Assembly: GCF_024346675.1 (NCBI RefSeq)
Contig: NZ_AP024851.1
Span: forward strand, 682,001-746,000
Length of the DNA stretch: 64,000 nt
Reading direction: 5' to 3'
Source of the DNA: Photobacterium sanguinicancri
GTDB lineage: Bacteria; Pseudomonadota; Gammaproteobacteria; Enterobacterales; Vibrionaceae
Shown here: positions 36,441 to 45,584 of the stretch, one piece after another
How the letters are laid out: each line of letters starts with the position of its first letter
Position numbering within the stretch: the stretch's first letter is position 1
Program-made: the position numbers and the translations under genes
Notes under the pieces: generated by a model
What the model saw: the letters and a program-made list of their open reading frames with translations, nothing else
Database searches by the model: none
Told to the model about the DNA's origin: nothing

Positions 36441-37106
36441 TTATACCAATGGTAAATGCCCTGTTTTAACAAAGATGATTGTTTCTTCTTCTGCATATGG
36501 TCTGTGTACACTTTGGTGAGGGCTACGGAGCCAAGTTCCAGCAGGATATTGGCCGTACTCATCGCGTAACTCGCCTGAGATTACAAAAATTTCTTCACCA
36601 CCAACATGTTGATGATATTGGAATGTTTCACCCGCAGGCCATTTAACAAGCGCGGTATGCTCATGTCGTGCGCCATGCTTAAAATCATGTAAAGGCATGA
36701 CTTTAAGCCCTCCGATACCTTGTAACCACTTAGCGGTTTGGGTATCAATATTGACTTGTTGGCTGTCATTTTCATCAAATTGATTCAGCTTGACTAATAT
36801 TTTACAGCCTTCGTGGCTAAACGGTGCGTGATGCGATTTTGGTGGGTTACGGATATAACTGCCAGCGGGGAAGTTTCCCGTTTCGTCTGAAAATATCCCT
36901 TCTAATACGAAGATTTCTTCACCTAAAGGGTGGGGGTGGATAGGGAAATTTGCTGCTGCTATATACTCCACAACACTGGTGGTGTGGCCTGATTCGGCGG
37001 ATTCCCTTTCTAAGGGTTTCCTGAGAACGCCTCCTGAGGGGCTTGGTAGCCAATCCATGGTTGTTGTATTGATGACGACTTTTTGGGATAAGTCCATGTT
37101 GAGCAT
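36441..37106 (-). CDS. Double-cupin protein (ChrR-like cupin domains)
   Basis: 221 residues with two consecutive cupin domains. The first (about 40-110) has 'FPIHPHPLGEEIFVLEGIFSDE' and the second (about 135-215) has 'FQYHQHVGGEEIFVISGELRDE', each giving the H-x-H-x5-E metal-binding pattern. The same fold forms the C-terminal domain of ChrR anti-sigma factors, but the zinc-binding N-terminal anti-sigma domain is absent and no sigma factor gene is adjacent. AAGG lies 7 bases before the ATG. Substrate unknown. Confidence 0.8.
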   Translation of the reverse strand: MLNMDLSQKVVINTTTMDWLPSPSGGVLRKPLERESAESGHTTSVVEYIAAANFPIHPHPLGEEIFVLEGIFSDETGNFPAGSYIRNPPKSHHAPFSHEGCKILVKLNQFDENDSQQVNIDTQTAKWLQGIGGLKVMPLHDFKHGARHEHTALVKWPAGETFQYHQHVGGEEIFVISGELRDEYGQYPAGTWLRSPHQSVHRPYAEEETIIFVKTGHLPLV

Positions 37107-37196
37107 GTCTGTACCTTAATGTGCAGTTCTAGCGAAATGATGTGCTACTTTTTAGTATAGAAGGAAGTAATACCCCCCGTTCTTAGTAGGTGTTTG

Positions 37197-37412
37197 ATGA
37201 GAATTAAATTTAACGTATTTGGCAAAGTGATGTCTGTTCAGCGTAAAAACGAGGAATGGCTATTGTTTCGAGAATCTGAAACATCAATGCGTGTACGTAT
37301 TTATGATGTCGTAATACCGTCAGATTTACCTGCAGAATCTTTGGCTCAATATTTAGCGGATATCTTCCATGAGCAGGCGAGTGAGTATCATGCTGGAGTC
37401 AAATGCTGCTAA
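37197..37412 (+). CDS. Small conserved-looking protein of unknown function (71 aa)
   Basis: The ATG at 37197 has TAGG 7 bases upstream. The 71-residue soluble protein starts MRIKFNVFGKVMSVQRKN and continues with 'EEWLLFRESETSMRVRIYDV' and an acidic, helical end. It looks like a compact alpha/beta protein. I recall similar short Vibrionaceae proteins of unknown role. It ends in two Cys. It is divergent from the cupin gene and precedes the EF-P-like gene by about 125 bases. Confidence 0.7.
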   Translation: MRIKFNVFGKVMSVQRKNEEWLLFRESETSMRVRIYDVVIPSDLPAESLAQYLADIFHEQASEYHAGVKCC

Positions 37413-37538
37413 GGGATGCAAATTTTGAAAAAAATCGCATGGAAATGCTGAATAAATCAGCTATTCATAATTTCTTTATTTGCCTAAATTTGAGTTCGTG
37501 GTAATTTCTACCCACAATCTATTACTGGATGTCAGACT

Positions 37539-38105
37539 ATGCCAAAGGCAAGTGAAATCAAAAAATTTGCAGCCATTGAACTCAATGGTAAAGTATTGTT
37601 AGTGAAAGAAATTAAAAAACTAACTCCTAGTGGTCGTGCTGGTGCAAGCCTTTACCGTATGCGTCTTTACGATGTAGCAACGGGCGCAAAAAGCGATGAA
37701 AGCTTCAAAGCAGATGAAATGATTAGCCTTGCGGACTTCCGTCGTCATCAAGCATCATTCTCTTACATCGATGGTGACGAGTATGTCTTCATGGATAACG
37801 AAGATTACACGCCGTACAACTTCACAAAAGACTCAATTGCTGAAGAGCTTCTTTTCATTACAGAAGAGACTCAAGGTATTCAAGTTCTTACTGTTGATGG
37901 TACGCCAGTTGCAATTGAACTACCTGCAACGGTAGATCTTGTAATTGTTGAAACTGATCCATCAATTAAAGGTGCTTCTGCAAGTGCGCGTACTAAACCA
38001 GCTGTACTAACAACTGGTTTAACAGTTCAAGTGCCAGAATACATCGCATCTGGCGAGAAAATCAAAATTAACACGACTGAACACAAGTTTATGAGCCGTG
38101 CTTAA
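37539..38105 (+). CDS. yeiP: Elongation factor P-like protein YeiP (EfpL)
   Basis: A 188-residue three-domain EF-P paralogue matching the length of E. coli YeiP. Its N-terminal KOW-like domain carries the loop '[20 protein letters not shown]', with Arg at the tip (S-G-R) rather than the modified Lys of EF-P. The OB domains end in '[21 protein letters not shown]'. EF-P-like factors help ribosomes through difficult peptide bonds. It is followed by a terminator that is now split by an IS element. Confidence 0.94.
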   Translation: MPKASEIKKFAAIELNGKVLLVKEIKKLTPSGRAGASLYRMRLYDVATGAKSDESFKADEMISLADFRRHQASFSYIDGDEYVFMDNEDYTPYNFTKDSIAEELLFITEETQGIQVLTVDGTPVAIELPATVDLVIVETDPSIKGASASARTKPAVLTTGLTVQVPEYIASGEKIKINTTEHKFMSRA

Positions 38106-38182
38106 TTTGTAACTCTTGCTAGTAAAAAGCCCGCCTCACTGATTCAGTGAGTGAAGTGACCCCATTAAGTTGGACATTTTAG

Positions 38183-38974
38183 TTAAGCGGCTTGTAAGGC
38201 CTGATTTCGATATTCTATCGGAGTCAGGCCTTTTAGTTTTACCTTTATACGTTTTGTATTGTAATACTCTATGTACCCTTTAATCTTTTCTATCAGTTCA
38301 TCGGCATCTTTGAAGCTTTTCCCGTGATACATCTCTGTTTTCAGCAACGCGAAAAAGTTCTCGGCTACAGCATTATCGAGGCAATTCCCTTTTCGCGACA
38401 TACTTTGGGCAAGACCACAGTTAGCGAGTTGCTTTTGATAAGCCTTATGCCGATATTGCCAGCCTTGGTCGCTATGTACAATTGGTCTTGAGTGTCCTCT
38501 AAGTTTCTTTATTGCATCTTTCAACATGCCCGTAACCAGTGGTAGTCGAGCATTTTTGGCTAGCCTAAACGAGATCACTTCTTGATTAAACAGGTCAACT
38601 ATCGGCGACAAATAGACTTTCTGCCCTTTAACCTTGAACTCGGTGACATCTGTCACCCACTTTTCATCAGGTTTTGTCGCCTTGAAGTCTCTTTCAAGTA
38701 TGTTTGGTGCCGCTCTCCCTGCTTCTCCTCTATAAGCTCGATACTTCTTTGGCCTCATCGTGGATTTTAGCCCCTGACGGGTCATCAGCCGTTGTACCGT
38801 CTTGTGATTGAGCTTGATACCGCGATTCCTTAATTCCAAGTGAATACGGCGGTAGCCATAACGCCCCTCATGCTCATGATAAATCGATCTAATAACTTCT
38901 AGCTCGTGCTCATAAGCGTCAGGCTTATGGCATGCTTGAATTTGATAGTAGAACACACTCCTTGCCATCTTCAT
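38183..38974 (-). CDS. IS3-family transposase OrfB (integrase core)
   Basis: 263 residues as a separate frame. It carries the DDE triad of the rve domain: Asp in 'WVTDVTEFKV', Asp in 'VHSDQGWQYRH', and Glu in 'CLDNAVAENFFALLK'. The frame stays open upstream through the A-rich end of orfA, so it is normally made as an OrfAB fusion by -1 frameshifting. No internal damage is seen, so the element may be active. Confidence 0.92.
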   Translation of the reverse strand: MKMARSVFYYQIQACHKPDAYEHELEVIRSIYHEHEGRYGYRRIHLELRNRGIKLNHKTVQRLMTRQGLKSTMRPKKYRAYRGEAGRAAPNILERDFKATKPDEKWVTDVTEFKVKGQKVYLSPIVDLFNQEVISFRLAKNARLPLVTGMLKDAIKKLRGHSRPIVHSDQGWQYRHKAYQKQLANCGLAQSMSRKGNCLDNAVAENFFALLKTEMYHGKSFKDADELIEKIKGYIEYYNTKRIKVKLKGLTPIEYRNQALQAA

Positions 38975-39024
38975 GGCTCGAAGTAGGTGCTTTAAAGAGT
39001 GCTTTTCTTTCAGAGCTGAGACGG

Positions 39025-39534
39025 CTAACGCTTTTTCTTTGTTTGTCGACGCTTTTGCTGCTTCAGCTCCTCCAACTTTTTTAGAACAGCATTCTCTGCC
39101 CGCAAGTACGCCAGTTCCTCTTTCAGCTCTTCAAGAGTCATTTCGTCATCAGGTTTTGGTGTAGCTTTGGATTGATATTTCATGAGAGGTCTTCCTATAG
39201 GGCGGTTTTCTAGTCCTTCTAAACCGGCCTCATTGTACTTTTTAAGCCATGACGACAAGATGCCAGGAGAGGATAGGTTCAAAACAGCGCTAGTGTGACT
39301 GAGAGACCACCCACTCGTCCACATCAGATTCAATGCCTGCAATTTCTTACCCGCACTACTGCTATGTGAGGAAGGTAAGAAGGAGTTGGTGCCATGTATC
39401 GAATAGACCTGAGCCCAGTACCTTATTTGTCTCGATGATATTGAATATTCACTAGATAGCAGTCTGCTGGATGCTGTTCCATGAAGATATTGCCTAGCAA
39501 TAGTAAGCTTTAATTCACGACTATATTTGGACAT
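39025..39534 (-). CDS. IS3-family transposase OrfA (DNA-binding)
   Basis: About 169 residues from the ATG at 39534, which has GGGGGTC upstream. Two helix-turn-helix segments are seen ('LSSEYSISSRQIRYWAQVY' and the region around 'GILSSWLKKYNEAGLEGL'). A C-terminal coiled-coil with 'LEELKEELAYLRAENAVLKKL' follows. It ends in an A-rich stretch (AAAGAAAAAGCG) suited to -1 frameshifting into orfB. Confidence 0.88.
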   Translation of the reverse strand: MSKYSRELKLTIARQYLHGTASSRLLSSEYSISSRQIRYWAQVYSIHGTNSFLPSSHSSSAGKKLQALNLMWTSGWSLSHTSAVLNLSSPGILSSWLKKYNEAGLEGLENRPIGRPLMKYQSKATPKPDDEMTLEELKEELAYLRAENAVLKKLEELKQQKRRQTKKKR

Positions 39535-39604
39535 AAAAAAGACCCCCAATAATTGGTTGTCCAACTATTGGGGGTCATTTCAGAGGCGGGCTTTTTTATT
39601 GATA

Positions 39605-40426
39605 TTAAGCGTCGACGGTAATTTCGTAGCTAGTGAATTTACGGATGTTGATCACACCAGTATCAAACATTAAGTACTGACCTTTAATGCCCAGCAAGGT
39701 GCCTTCTACTACAGGTTCTTTATCGAAGTTATGCGAGCTGATTTTGGTTGGATGTTGAGTGACAGGGTAACTAATGTTAACCAGGTCTTCATCTAAGCGT
39801 TCAATAGCATCGCTGCCGAAGGTCCCTGTCAGTTCTTCAAGTTTCGCTTCAACCTCTGGGATCAAACGCTTTGCTTCTGCCACTAGATCAATGTCTTTAT
39901 TATCGCCTTTTAACATTGCGCGCCAATTGGTTTTATCGGCAACAAGTTGGGCTAATGCAATTTCGACAAGTCCCGACAGTTTACGTGTTTTTACCTTAAA
40001 GATAGGCAAGGCCTGGGTTGCACCTTGATCAATCCAGCGAGTAGGAAGCTGAGTATGACGAGTGATGCCGACTTTTAAACCAGACGTATTCGATAAGTAG
40101 ACATAATGCGGCACCATGCAGAAGCTATCGCCCCATTCTGGTTCACGGCATGTACCTGCATCGTAGTGGCAGGTTTCTGGCTTCATAATACACATGTCGC
40201 AGCGCGCAAGTTTCTTCATACAAGGAAAACAGTGGCCTTGCGAGTAACTCTTCTTGGTTTTCTTTCCACAAGCATTACAGAATATATTACCTGTGAAGGT
40301 CATTTTTAGTGGTTTACCGATTAATGGGTTTAAAGCGAGTAGGGATTCGCCCACTGGGAGTTGGTAGTCGACTGTGCTGCTTTCAGGGCACAAGCTCGAC
40401 TTCATTTTACTTAACGTTCCGTGCAT
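39605..40426 (-). CDS. DUF2797 family protein
   Basis: 273 residues. Four Cys pairs or clusters in the N-terminal half ('CNACGKKTKKSYSQGHCFPC', 'CDMC', 'CHYDAGTC') suggest zinc binding. A nuclease-like core follows with 'VYLSNTSGLKVGITRHTQLPTRWIDQGA', which resembles the GIY-YIG arrangement. I recognise this as DUF2797, whose function is not established. It is convergent with yeiP and formerly shared its terminator. Confidence 0.85.
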   Translation of the reverse strand: MHGTLSKMKSSLCPESSTVDYQLPVGESLLALNPLIGKPLKMTFTGNIFCNACGKKTKKSYSQGHCFPCMKKLARCDMCIMKPETCHYDAGTCREPEWGDSFCMVPHYVYLSNTSGLKVGITRHTQLPTRWIDQGATQALPIFKVKTRKLSGLVEIALAQLVADKTNWRAMLKGDNKDIDLVAEAKRLIPEVEAKLEELTGTFGSDAIERLDEDLVNISYPVTQHPTKISSHNFDKEPVVEGTLLGIKGQYLMFDTGVINIRKFTSYEITVDA

Positions 40427-40532
40427 GACTTTGCTCTATGTTTTTATAGTTATTTTATTTTATCGCAATTAGTAAATGAAGTGATCGATAACACCGCTAT
40501 AGTTTCTTGTCATTCGCTACAAATGCACGGAA

Positions 40533-41225
40533 TTAAAGCGTTATGGCACGATAAGCATCAATGATGTGGCTGACATCACTGGTATTGCCTTGCTGAATTC
40601 GCTGATAGTGGTCGAGCGTTTTTGTCAGGTACTTTTTGTTTATGTCAGTTTGCTTGTCTGAATTTGATTGCCAAATCTTATCGCCAACAAGTGTAATAGG
40701 CGCGTTTTCATCGGGTGCAGATGAGACAAGAATGGCTTCATAAAAGCGTTGGTTGTCTTCAACCAGTACTTCATCTTGTAGACTGAAATTTAGCTCGTTC
40801 AGTTTCTGGCGTAGGGCAAATTGATGATGAACAGGGCATAGTAGAAAGTCGACACATAACTTTGGATGTCTTTGATGAATAGCTTCAATGAACTGGATCA
40901 TCAAATCACCACCGACTCCAGCGATAATAATGAGCTGTTTTCCCTCATGTTGTAGTAAAGGTAGCGCTGCAACATCGAGGCAGTGGGTGTACCAATGTGA
41001 TTCGGAATTAGAATAGAAGCGTTGTAGCTTACTTTCTAATTCAGACATGAGTTCAGGCACAATATCGACAAAATGAATATTCTTTGCCGCTTGTCGAGAC
41101 AGTAAAGCCGCGCCCAAGAAACCATGATCACAGCAGCAGTCCCAAATATGGCTGTAATCGGATGTGACCATTTGTTCAATTTTTCTTAATCGCTTACTGA
41201 GTTTCAAGGGAAGTGCCTGCACCAA
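40533..41225 (-). CDS. TrmK-like tRNA (adenine-N1)-methyltransferase family protein
   Basis: 230 residues. It matches the TrmK/SAM-dependent family with N-terminal 'LSKRLRKIEQMV', 'IWDCCCDHGFLGAALL' as SAM motif I, 'HFVDIVPELM', 'IIIAGVGGDLMIQFIE' and 'LCPVHHQFALRQKLNEL'. TrmK methylates A22 of tRNA in Gram-positive bacteria; the gammaproteobacterial homologues are less studied, so the substrate is inferred. Transcribed in the same direction as the DUF2797 gene, with about 105 bases between them. Confidence 0.82.
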   Translation of the reverse strand: MVQALPLKLSKRLRKIEQMVTSDYSHIWDCCCDHGFLGAALLSRQAAKNIHFVDIVPELMSELESKLQRFYSNSESHWYTHCLDVAALPLLQHEGKQLIIIAGVGGDLMIQFIEAIHQRHPKLCVDFLLCPVHHQFALRQKLNELNFSLQDEVLVEDNQRFYEAILVSSAPDENAPITLVGDKIWQSNSDKQTDINKKYLTKTLDHYQRIQQGNTSDVSHIIDAYRAITL

Positions 41226-41532
41226 AAGATAATAACGGGTGGCATTGTAATGGTTTTATTGCTTTTAGCGAAGTTTATAGCTTTTAGCTAAGTATGCTGC
41301 TTGATAAGCAAACGAACGGACAATCGTCGTACGATCTCAGTTTTTGATTAAGGCGAACTGTGTAACTAAGTTCCGAGTATCAAGTGAGAAATCATAATGT
41401 GAACCTTTCGGTGTTTAGTTGTAAGTCAATGTAAGTTTCATGTAAAAACTGTTTACTAAATTGAGAGGCTTGATAAGATCAGTTCATCGAGTTGAATATG
41501 GCTCGTTTAACTATAAAAACATGGAAGAAGCG

Positions 41533-41982
41533 ATGAAAGTAAAAATGATGATGGCTAGCCTTACGCTGCTAGCAACCAGTGTGTCAGCATCTCCTTTTGA
41601 AAAGCCTGAAGACGCCATTCATTATCGCCAAGCAGCATTCTCTATGATTGCGGCAAACTTTGGTGATATGGCGGATATGGTAAAAGGTCGTAAAGACTGG
41701 AATCAAGAAGTATTCAGCAAGCGAGCACAATATATTTCGACTCTCGCCTTGATGCCAGGAGAGGCGTTCAGTGTTGATGGGTCTGATAAAGGTGACACCA
41801 AAGCTAAGCCTGAAATTTGGAATGATTGGGACGGCTTTACCGTTAAGCTAAACAAGTTTCAAACTGATCTGACTCAACTTGCGCAAGTTGCATCTCAAGG
41901 TGATGAACGAGCGACGAAGAAAGCTTTTGGTGTTGCAGCTAAAAACTGTAAAGCTTGCCATAGCGATTACAAATTCCGCTAA
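41533..41982 (+). CDS. Cytochrome c' (class II c-type cytochrome)
   Basis: 149 residues from the ATG at 41533. A signal peptide MKVKMMMASLTLLATSVSA is followed by a four-helix-bundle protein and the C-terminal haem site 'NCKACHSDYKFR' (C139, C142, H143). The placement of CxxCH near the C-terminus and the size identify cytochrome c' or c556. These periplasmic haem proteins bind NO and help resist nitrosative stress. Upstream (41226-41532) I see no gene and no clear operator. Confidence 0.9.
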   Translation: MKVKMMMASLTLLATSVSASPFEKPEDAIHYRQAAFSMIAANFGDMADMVKGRKDWNQEVFSKRAQYISTLALMPGEAFSVDGSDKGDTKAKPEIWNDWDGFTVKLNKFQTDLTQLAQVASQGDERATKKAFGVAAKNCKACHSDYKFR

Positions 41983-42025
41983 GCGTGACTTATTAAATAC
42001 GTCTAACCACGTTCTAGAAAGCTAA

Positions 42026-42063
42026 AAAAACACCCTTGAGATGCTAGGCTCAAGGGTGTTTTT
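42026..42063. terminator. Strong bidirectional terminator
   Basis: A perfect 15-bp stem AAAAACACCCTTGAG/CTCAAGGGTGTTTTT with an 8-base loop, between the cytochrome gene and the convergent scs genes. Confidence 0.92.
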
Positions 42064-42123
42064 GTTTATTGCTATATTGCCACTACTGATTTGTTATCAA
42101 TATGGATTTGAACGAAGCGCCGT

Positions 42124-42678
42124 TTATTTGGCTAACATCATTCGAGCCCAAATGCCGGGTGGGGTGGAAATACCTGTGGTGGCAGAGGCTATTTTACCAT
42201 CGCGAAGAATCATGATTGTCGGTGTTGCTGAAATGCCCCAAGTGCGGCCTAGCTGTCCTGATTGGTCATTCACGACAGGGAAGTCATACTCATGGTAATT
42301 CATGTAGGCATTCAGCCTATCGTTCTCACCTGATGTCATCGCAACTGAAATGACAGTGTAATCACCATCCATCCAATCGACAGTTGGGCTCACAAATTTA
42401 CATACGCCACACCATGTCGCCCAAAAATACAGTAATACCGGCTTCTCATAGCTGAGAGATACAGGATCGTATTGCTCACCGTTGATGGCGGTATATACCT
42501 TGGGTGCCAGCGTATTTTGTGGAATAGATTGGTTACGCCACCAATCCATCGCCGTGCTTACAACCAGCATAATAAGCAGCAGGGTTAAGCCTTCTTTGGC
42601 CCACTTTTTAACCCTTGAGCCTTGAGTCACTTTTGATTCTTTCGCCTGCGATTTCTTAGCGTTCGTATTTTCTGGCAT
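42124..42678 (-). CDS. Membrane-anchored thioredoxin-like protein (ScsD-like)
   Basis: 184 residues from the ATG at 42678, which has AAGGG upstream and lies four bases after the stop of the ScsB gene; a longer frame exists but overlaps ScsB. It has an N-terminal membrane anchor (about 30-47) and a periplasmic TlpA/thioredoxin domain with 'FWATWCGVCKF' (C90, C93) and cis-Pro 'ISATPTIMIL'. ScsD belongs to the copper-sensitivity suppressor thiol redox set. It probably receives electrons from the membrane protein encoded just upstream. Confidence 0.85.
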   Translation of the reverse strand: MPENTNAKKSQAKESKVTQGSRVKKWAKEGLTLLLIMLVVSTAMDWWRNQSIPQNTLAPKVYTAINGEQYDPVSLSYEKPVLLYFWATWCGVCKFVSPTVDWMDGDYTVISVAMTSGENDRLNAYMNYHEYDFPVVNDQSGQLGRTWGISATPTIMILRDGKIASATTGISTPPGIWARMMLAK

Positions 42679-42682
42679 ACGC

Positions 42683-44824
42683 TTAGCCCTTATTGTTCGA
42701 AGTGCTTTTGCCTTCGGCTTCAGCAATAGCTCCCATGACATCGGCACTCGTCAGAATAACGGGTAATGCGATACCTTCTGGTGCATTAGGACCATAAACA
42801 ATGTTAAAAGGCACACCGAAGCGTCCGTAAGATTGTAAGAATCCAGTGACATAGTCAGACGGTGTCGTCCAGTCGCCACGCATCAACACAATGTTGTCTT
42901 GGTCAAGCTTGTCGTACACAGGGTTCTGTAGCATTACACCAATTTTGTTGGCTTTACAGGTAATACACCAATCTGCAGTAACGTCAACAAAGACAGTCTT
43001 TCCTTGTGCCACAGCTTGGCTTATCTCTTCACTTTTTAGCGGTTGCCAAACATGATCGGCAGGCAATGGCGTTGACCATTTATCAGCCGTTAGACTACCG
43101 ATAAATAGACTGCTTGCTCCGCCTAGCAAGATAACAGCAAGGGTAATGACAACGCTCTTACGGCCTTTTACTTGGCCTAGACGCCACAATAAAAGGATAA
43201 GCGAGGTAACGGCGAAACCAACTACAGTGCCCGTACTCACAAAGCTGGTCATTAAGCTGAGTAACCATAGGCTGGTGGCTAACATCATTAAACCAAATAA
43301 GGTTTTAACGCCGTTCATCCAATTTCCCGGTTTAGGCAGCTTAGACGCAAGCTGAGGGAATAGGGCGATTAACAACCACGGCGCTGCCATGCCAATCGCC
43401 AGCGCGGTGAAGATGGCAAACAAGGTTACAATGTCAGCACCGAGTGCATAAGCGACAGCAGTCCCTAAGAATGGTGCACTACAAGGTGTTGCAAGTAAGG
43501 TCGCAAACATACCTTGAACAAAATGACCAAGGTGGGAGTTATCACCACGGGTGGCTAACCAAGTATTGGTGTTACTTGATAGGCTAATTTCAAAAAGACC
43601 AAGCATGTTAGCGGCAAATGCACCTGTTATGATGATCATGGCACCGATAAAGTAAGGGCTTTGGAATTGGATGCCCCAACCCAGTGCTTGTCCAGATACT
43701 TTTAATGCCGTTAAGAAACCAGCCAATAGCCAGAATGAAACTAAAATACCCGCCGCAGATGCTATGAACTGGGTACGAATTTGACGACGTTCCATGCCAT
43801 CTGTTGCTATAATACTGCTTAATTTCATACCGAGCACAGGTAGTACACAAGGCATAATATTAAGGATAAGACCACCAATCAGCGCAAAAGCGATGGTTTG
43901 CCAAATGCTTGAACCAATTTGTGTTGTAAGCGGCAACGTCGCGGCAACGGCTTGTTCTTCAACGGCCATGTCTGCATCAGTCACTGTCACATTTAACGTT
44001 TTATTGGTTAAGTCTGGTTTACCAAACCAACTGCTGACTTTAAACGTTGCAATTAACTGCTGGTTATCTTTGGTAATACTTGGTGAACTGAATGACACGT
44101 TCTCTAGTGCTATATCGCTGCTGTCGACAAAGACGTCTGGTTTAGACCAAGCCTGAGTATTACTAATCAGAACTGACAGCTCTTGTTTGTCGTTGTTCCA
44201 ACTTGTCTGGTCAATACTGACGTTTGCACTGTCAGCAGGTACGTTACTCATACCTTGGTTGTATAAGTGCATCGCGTCGGTTGAAGGTGTGAGTTGATTC
44301 GGAATGAAGTCCATGACGACTTCATAGTCAGTCAGTACACAAATGCTGGTGCAAGATGACATGGTTAACTTACCAGATAGAAATACTGGCTTGTTAAAAT
44401 CATCAACAGTGACTGTCATAGGGAAGACGACTTTATGCTTGTAGCCTAAAGTCTCGACGCCTAAAAATTCATAGCGTTTTGGCATTGGCCAATGCCATTC
44501 AAGATCACTGATGTTGTTAGACATTTCCCAATCAATTTTGGGTGCAACACCACCTTCGCCAGGTGACCGCCAGTAGGTCTTCCAGTCACCTTCAAGATCA
44601 ACCTCTAGCAAGCCTTCAACAGTTTTGGCTGCTTCATCGGTCTGGCCAGTCAGCATGAAACGTACTTGCACAGGTGGGTGCATCGGGTTGGTTAACCAGC
44701 CCGTCGTGTAGTCTTTCGCTTGGGCACTAAAGGCAAACAAGCTGAAAAGTAATGCTGCAAACATGGTTAACAGCGTATTTTGAGATGTAATAGCTTTTTT
44801 CAACGGTATAACTCCAATAAACAC
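42683..44824 (-). CDS. scsB: DsbD-like thiol:disulfide interchange protein ScsB
   Basis: 713 residues: a signal peptide, a large N-terminal periplasmic region (about 35-290), eight membrane helices with the two redox Cys in 'NIMPCVLPVLG' and 'LATPCSAPFLG', and a C-terminal thioredoxin domain with 'TADWCITCKANKIG' (C620, C623). This is the ScsB variant of DsbD, which passes electrons from the cytosol to periplasmic partners. Its usual partner ScsC is absent; ScsD follows directly. Confidence 0.9.
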   Translation of the reverse strand: MFIGVIPLKKAITSQNTLLTMFAALLFSLFAFSAQAKDYTTGWLTNPMHPPVQVRFMLTGQTDEAAKTVEGLLEVDLEGDWKTYWRSPGEGGVAPKIDWEMSNNISDLEWHWPMPKRYEFLGVETLGYKHKVVFPMTVTVDDFNKPVFLSGKLTMSSCTSICVLTDYEVVMDFIPNQLTPSTDAMHLYNQGMSNVPADSANVSIDQTSWNNDKQELSVLISNTQAWSKPDVFVDSSDIALENVSFSSPSITKDNQQLIATFKVSSWFGKPDLTNKTLNVTVTDADMAVEEQAVAATLPLTTQIGSSIWQTIAFALIGGLILNIMPCVLPVLGMKLSSIIATDGMERRQIRTQFIASAAGILVSFWLLAGFLTALKVSGQALGWGIQFQSPYFIGAMIIITGAFAANMLGLFEISLSSNTNTWLATRGDNSHLGHFVQGMFATLLATPCSAPFLGTAVAYALGADIVTLFAIFTALAIGMAAPWLLIALFPQLASKLPKPGNWMNGVKTLFGLMMLATSLWLLSLMTSFVSTGTVVGFAVTSLILLLWRLGQVKGRKSVVITLAVILLGGASSLFIGSLTADKWSTPLPADHVWQPLKSEEISQAVAQGKTVFVDVTADWCITCKANKIGVMLQNPVYDKLDQDNIVLMRGDWTTPSDYVTGFLQSYGRFGVPFNIVYGPNAPEGIALPVILTSADVMGAIAEAEGKSTSNNKG

Positions 44825-44854
44825 AAAAAATCAAATCTGGATAATTCGATGTGT

Positions 44855-45301
44855 TTATTCTCTAAATACACAGAAGGTTAAATGGCGTCTTTGAGTGGAC
44901 GGTATTGGCTCTGTTAGTGCAGGCACAAAAGAATGGCCAGTACATAACAAGCTTAACAGAATGAAAATGAAGGGAAGGTAAAGCAAGCCTAATTCGAGGA
45001 ATTGCCCGTGAATCTGAAGCAGGTGATCGCTCATATCACAATGTTTTTGCGTGATAGGGCTAGATTCGACTAGGGTGTTTGCATCTGATGTTTTTGTTGC
45101 TTTCGTTTGAATGAATGCTTGTATTGTCGCTGCTTGCTCAGCAGGTGAATATGCGGAATTTTGCTGCGAGTGCGATGCATTTGGACACGATGAAACCCAC
45201 CCTGAACGCTGACTTAGGCAAAGCGTTATTACCACCCAAACAAGCACTAAAGCAACTTTAGCTATCTGTGGTGAGGAGTGTCGAAAAAGTGTGGGTGTCA
45301 T
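44855..45301 (-). CDS. Small membrane protein upstream of scsB
   Basis: 148 residues with one membrane helix near the N-terminus (about 14-30) and another at about 100-118. Between them is a polar region with 'ITQKHCDMSDHLLQIHGQF', a Cys/Met/His cluster that could bind copper. It occupies the position of scsA in scs operons and starts the three-gene cluster, but I do not recognise a clear family match. Function is unknown; a role in copper or thiol stress is inferred only from context. Confidence 0.6.
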   Translation of the reverse strand: MTPTLFRHSSPQIAKVALVLVWVVITLCLSQRSGWVSSCPNASHSQQNSAYSPAEQAATIQAFIQTKATKTSDANTLVESSPITQKHCDMSDHLLQIHGQFLELGLLYLPFIFILLSLLCTGHSFVPALTEPIPSTQRRHLTFCVFRE

Positions 45302-45584
45302 TTTAGCCTTATATTAATCAGCGATGCGGTGTTATATCAAATCATTAAATATTAGAAATACAATCAGTTATAACCACAGTATGACCGTGCCACAATTGAA
45401 AAAGTTTCGTCTATTGTGATGTTTTTATCAAAAAGCACAAGGATAAATGAATAAGGAGGGTTTTATGCTAGAAAAAGCTGGGTTTTATGCGGTGGTGTGG
45501 AATGTTTTTTCTAAACGAAGCGGTGAATTGAGCACTTCCTGTTTGATGAGTGTCAGGAAGTGCTCAGGTCAGTTTAGAGTATGC

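Larger units (their letters stand above)
38157..39577 (-). mobile_element. IS3-family insertion sequence (1.42 kb)
   Basis: The ends are imperfect inverted repeats: TGACCCCATTAAGTTGGACA (38157-38176) and, read inward from 39577, TGACCCCCAATAGTTGGACA. It encodes orfA and orfB of an IS3-type transposase. A straightforward target duplication is not present at these exact ends. TTCAG occurs 8 bases outside the left end and 1 base outside the right end, which may be the original duplication with extra terminal bases counted into the element. Confidence 0.88.
38129..39597. terminator. Terminator arms separated by an IS element
   Basis: The left arm GCCCGCCTC (38129-38137, preceded by AAAAA) and the right arm GAGGCGGGC (39583-39591, followed by TTTTTT) are exact complements. 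They now lie 1.4 kb apart on either side of the insertion. Joined, they would make a 9-bp bidirectional terminator between yeiP and the DUF2797 gene. Confidence 0.75.

Noticed and set aside
16818..39600. CRISPR arrays or tRNA genes
   Set aside because: The repeats in this stretch are explained by the ACP units in pfaA and by IS ends; no cloverleaf or regularly spaced repeats were seen here or elsewhere in the window.
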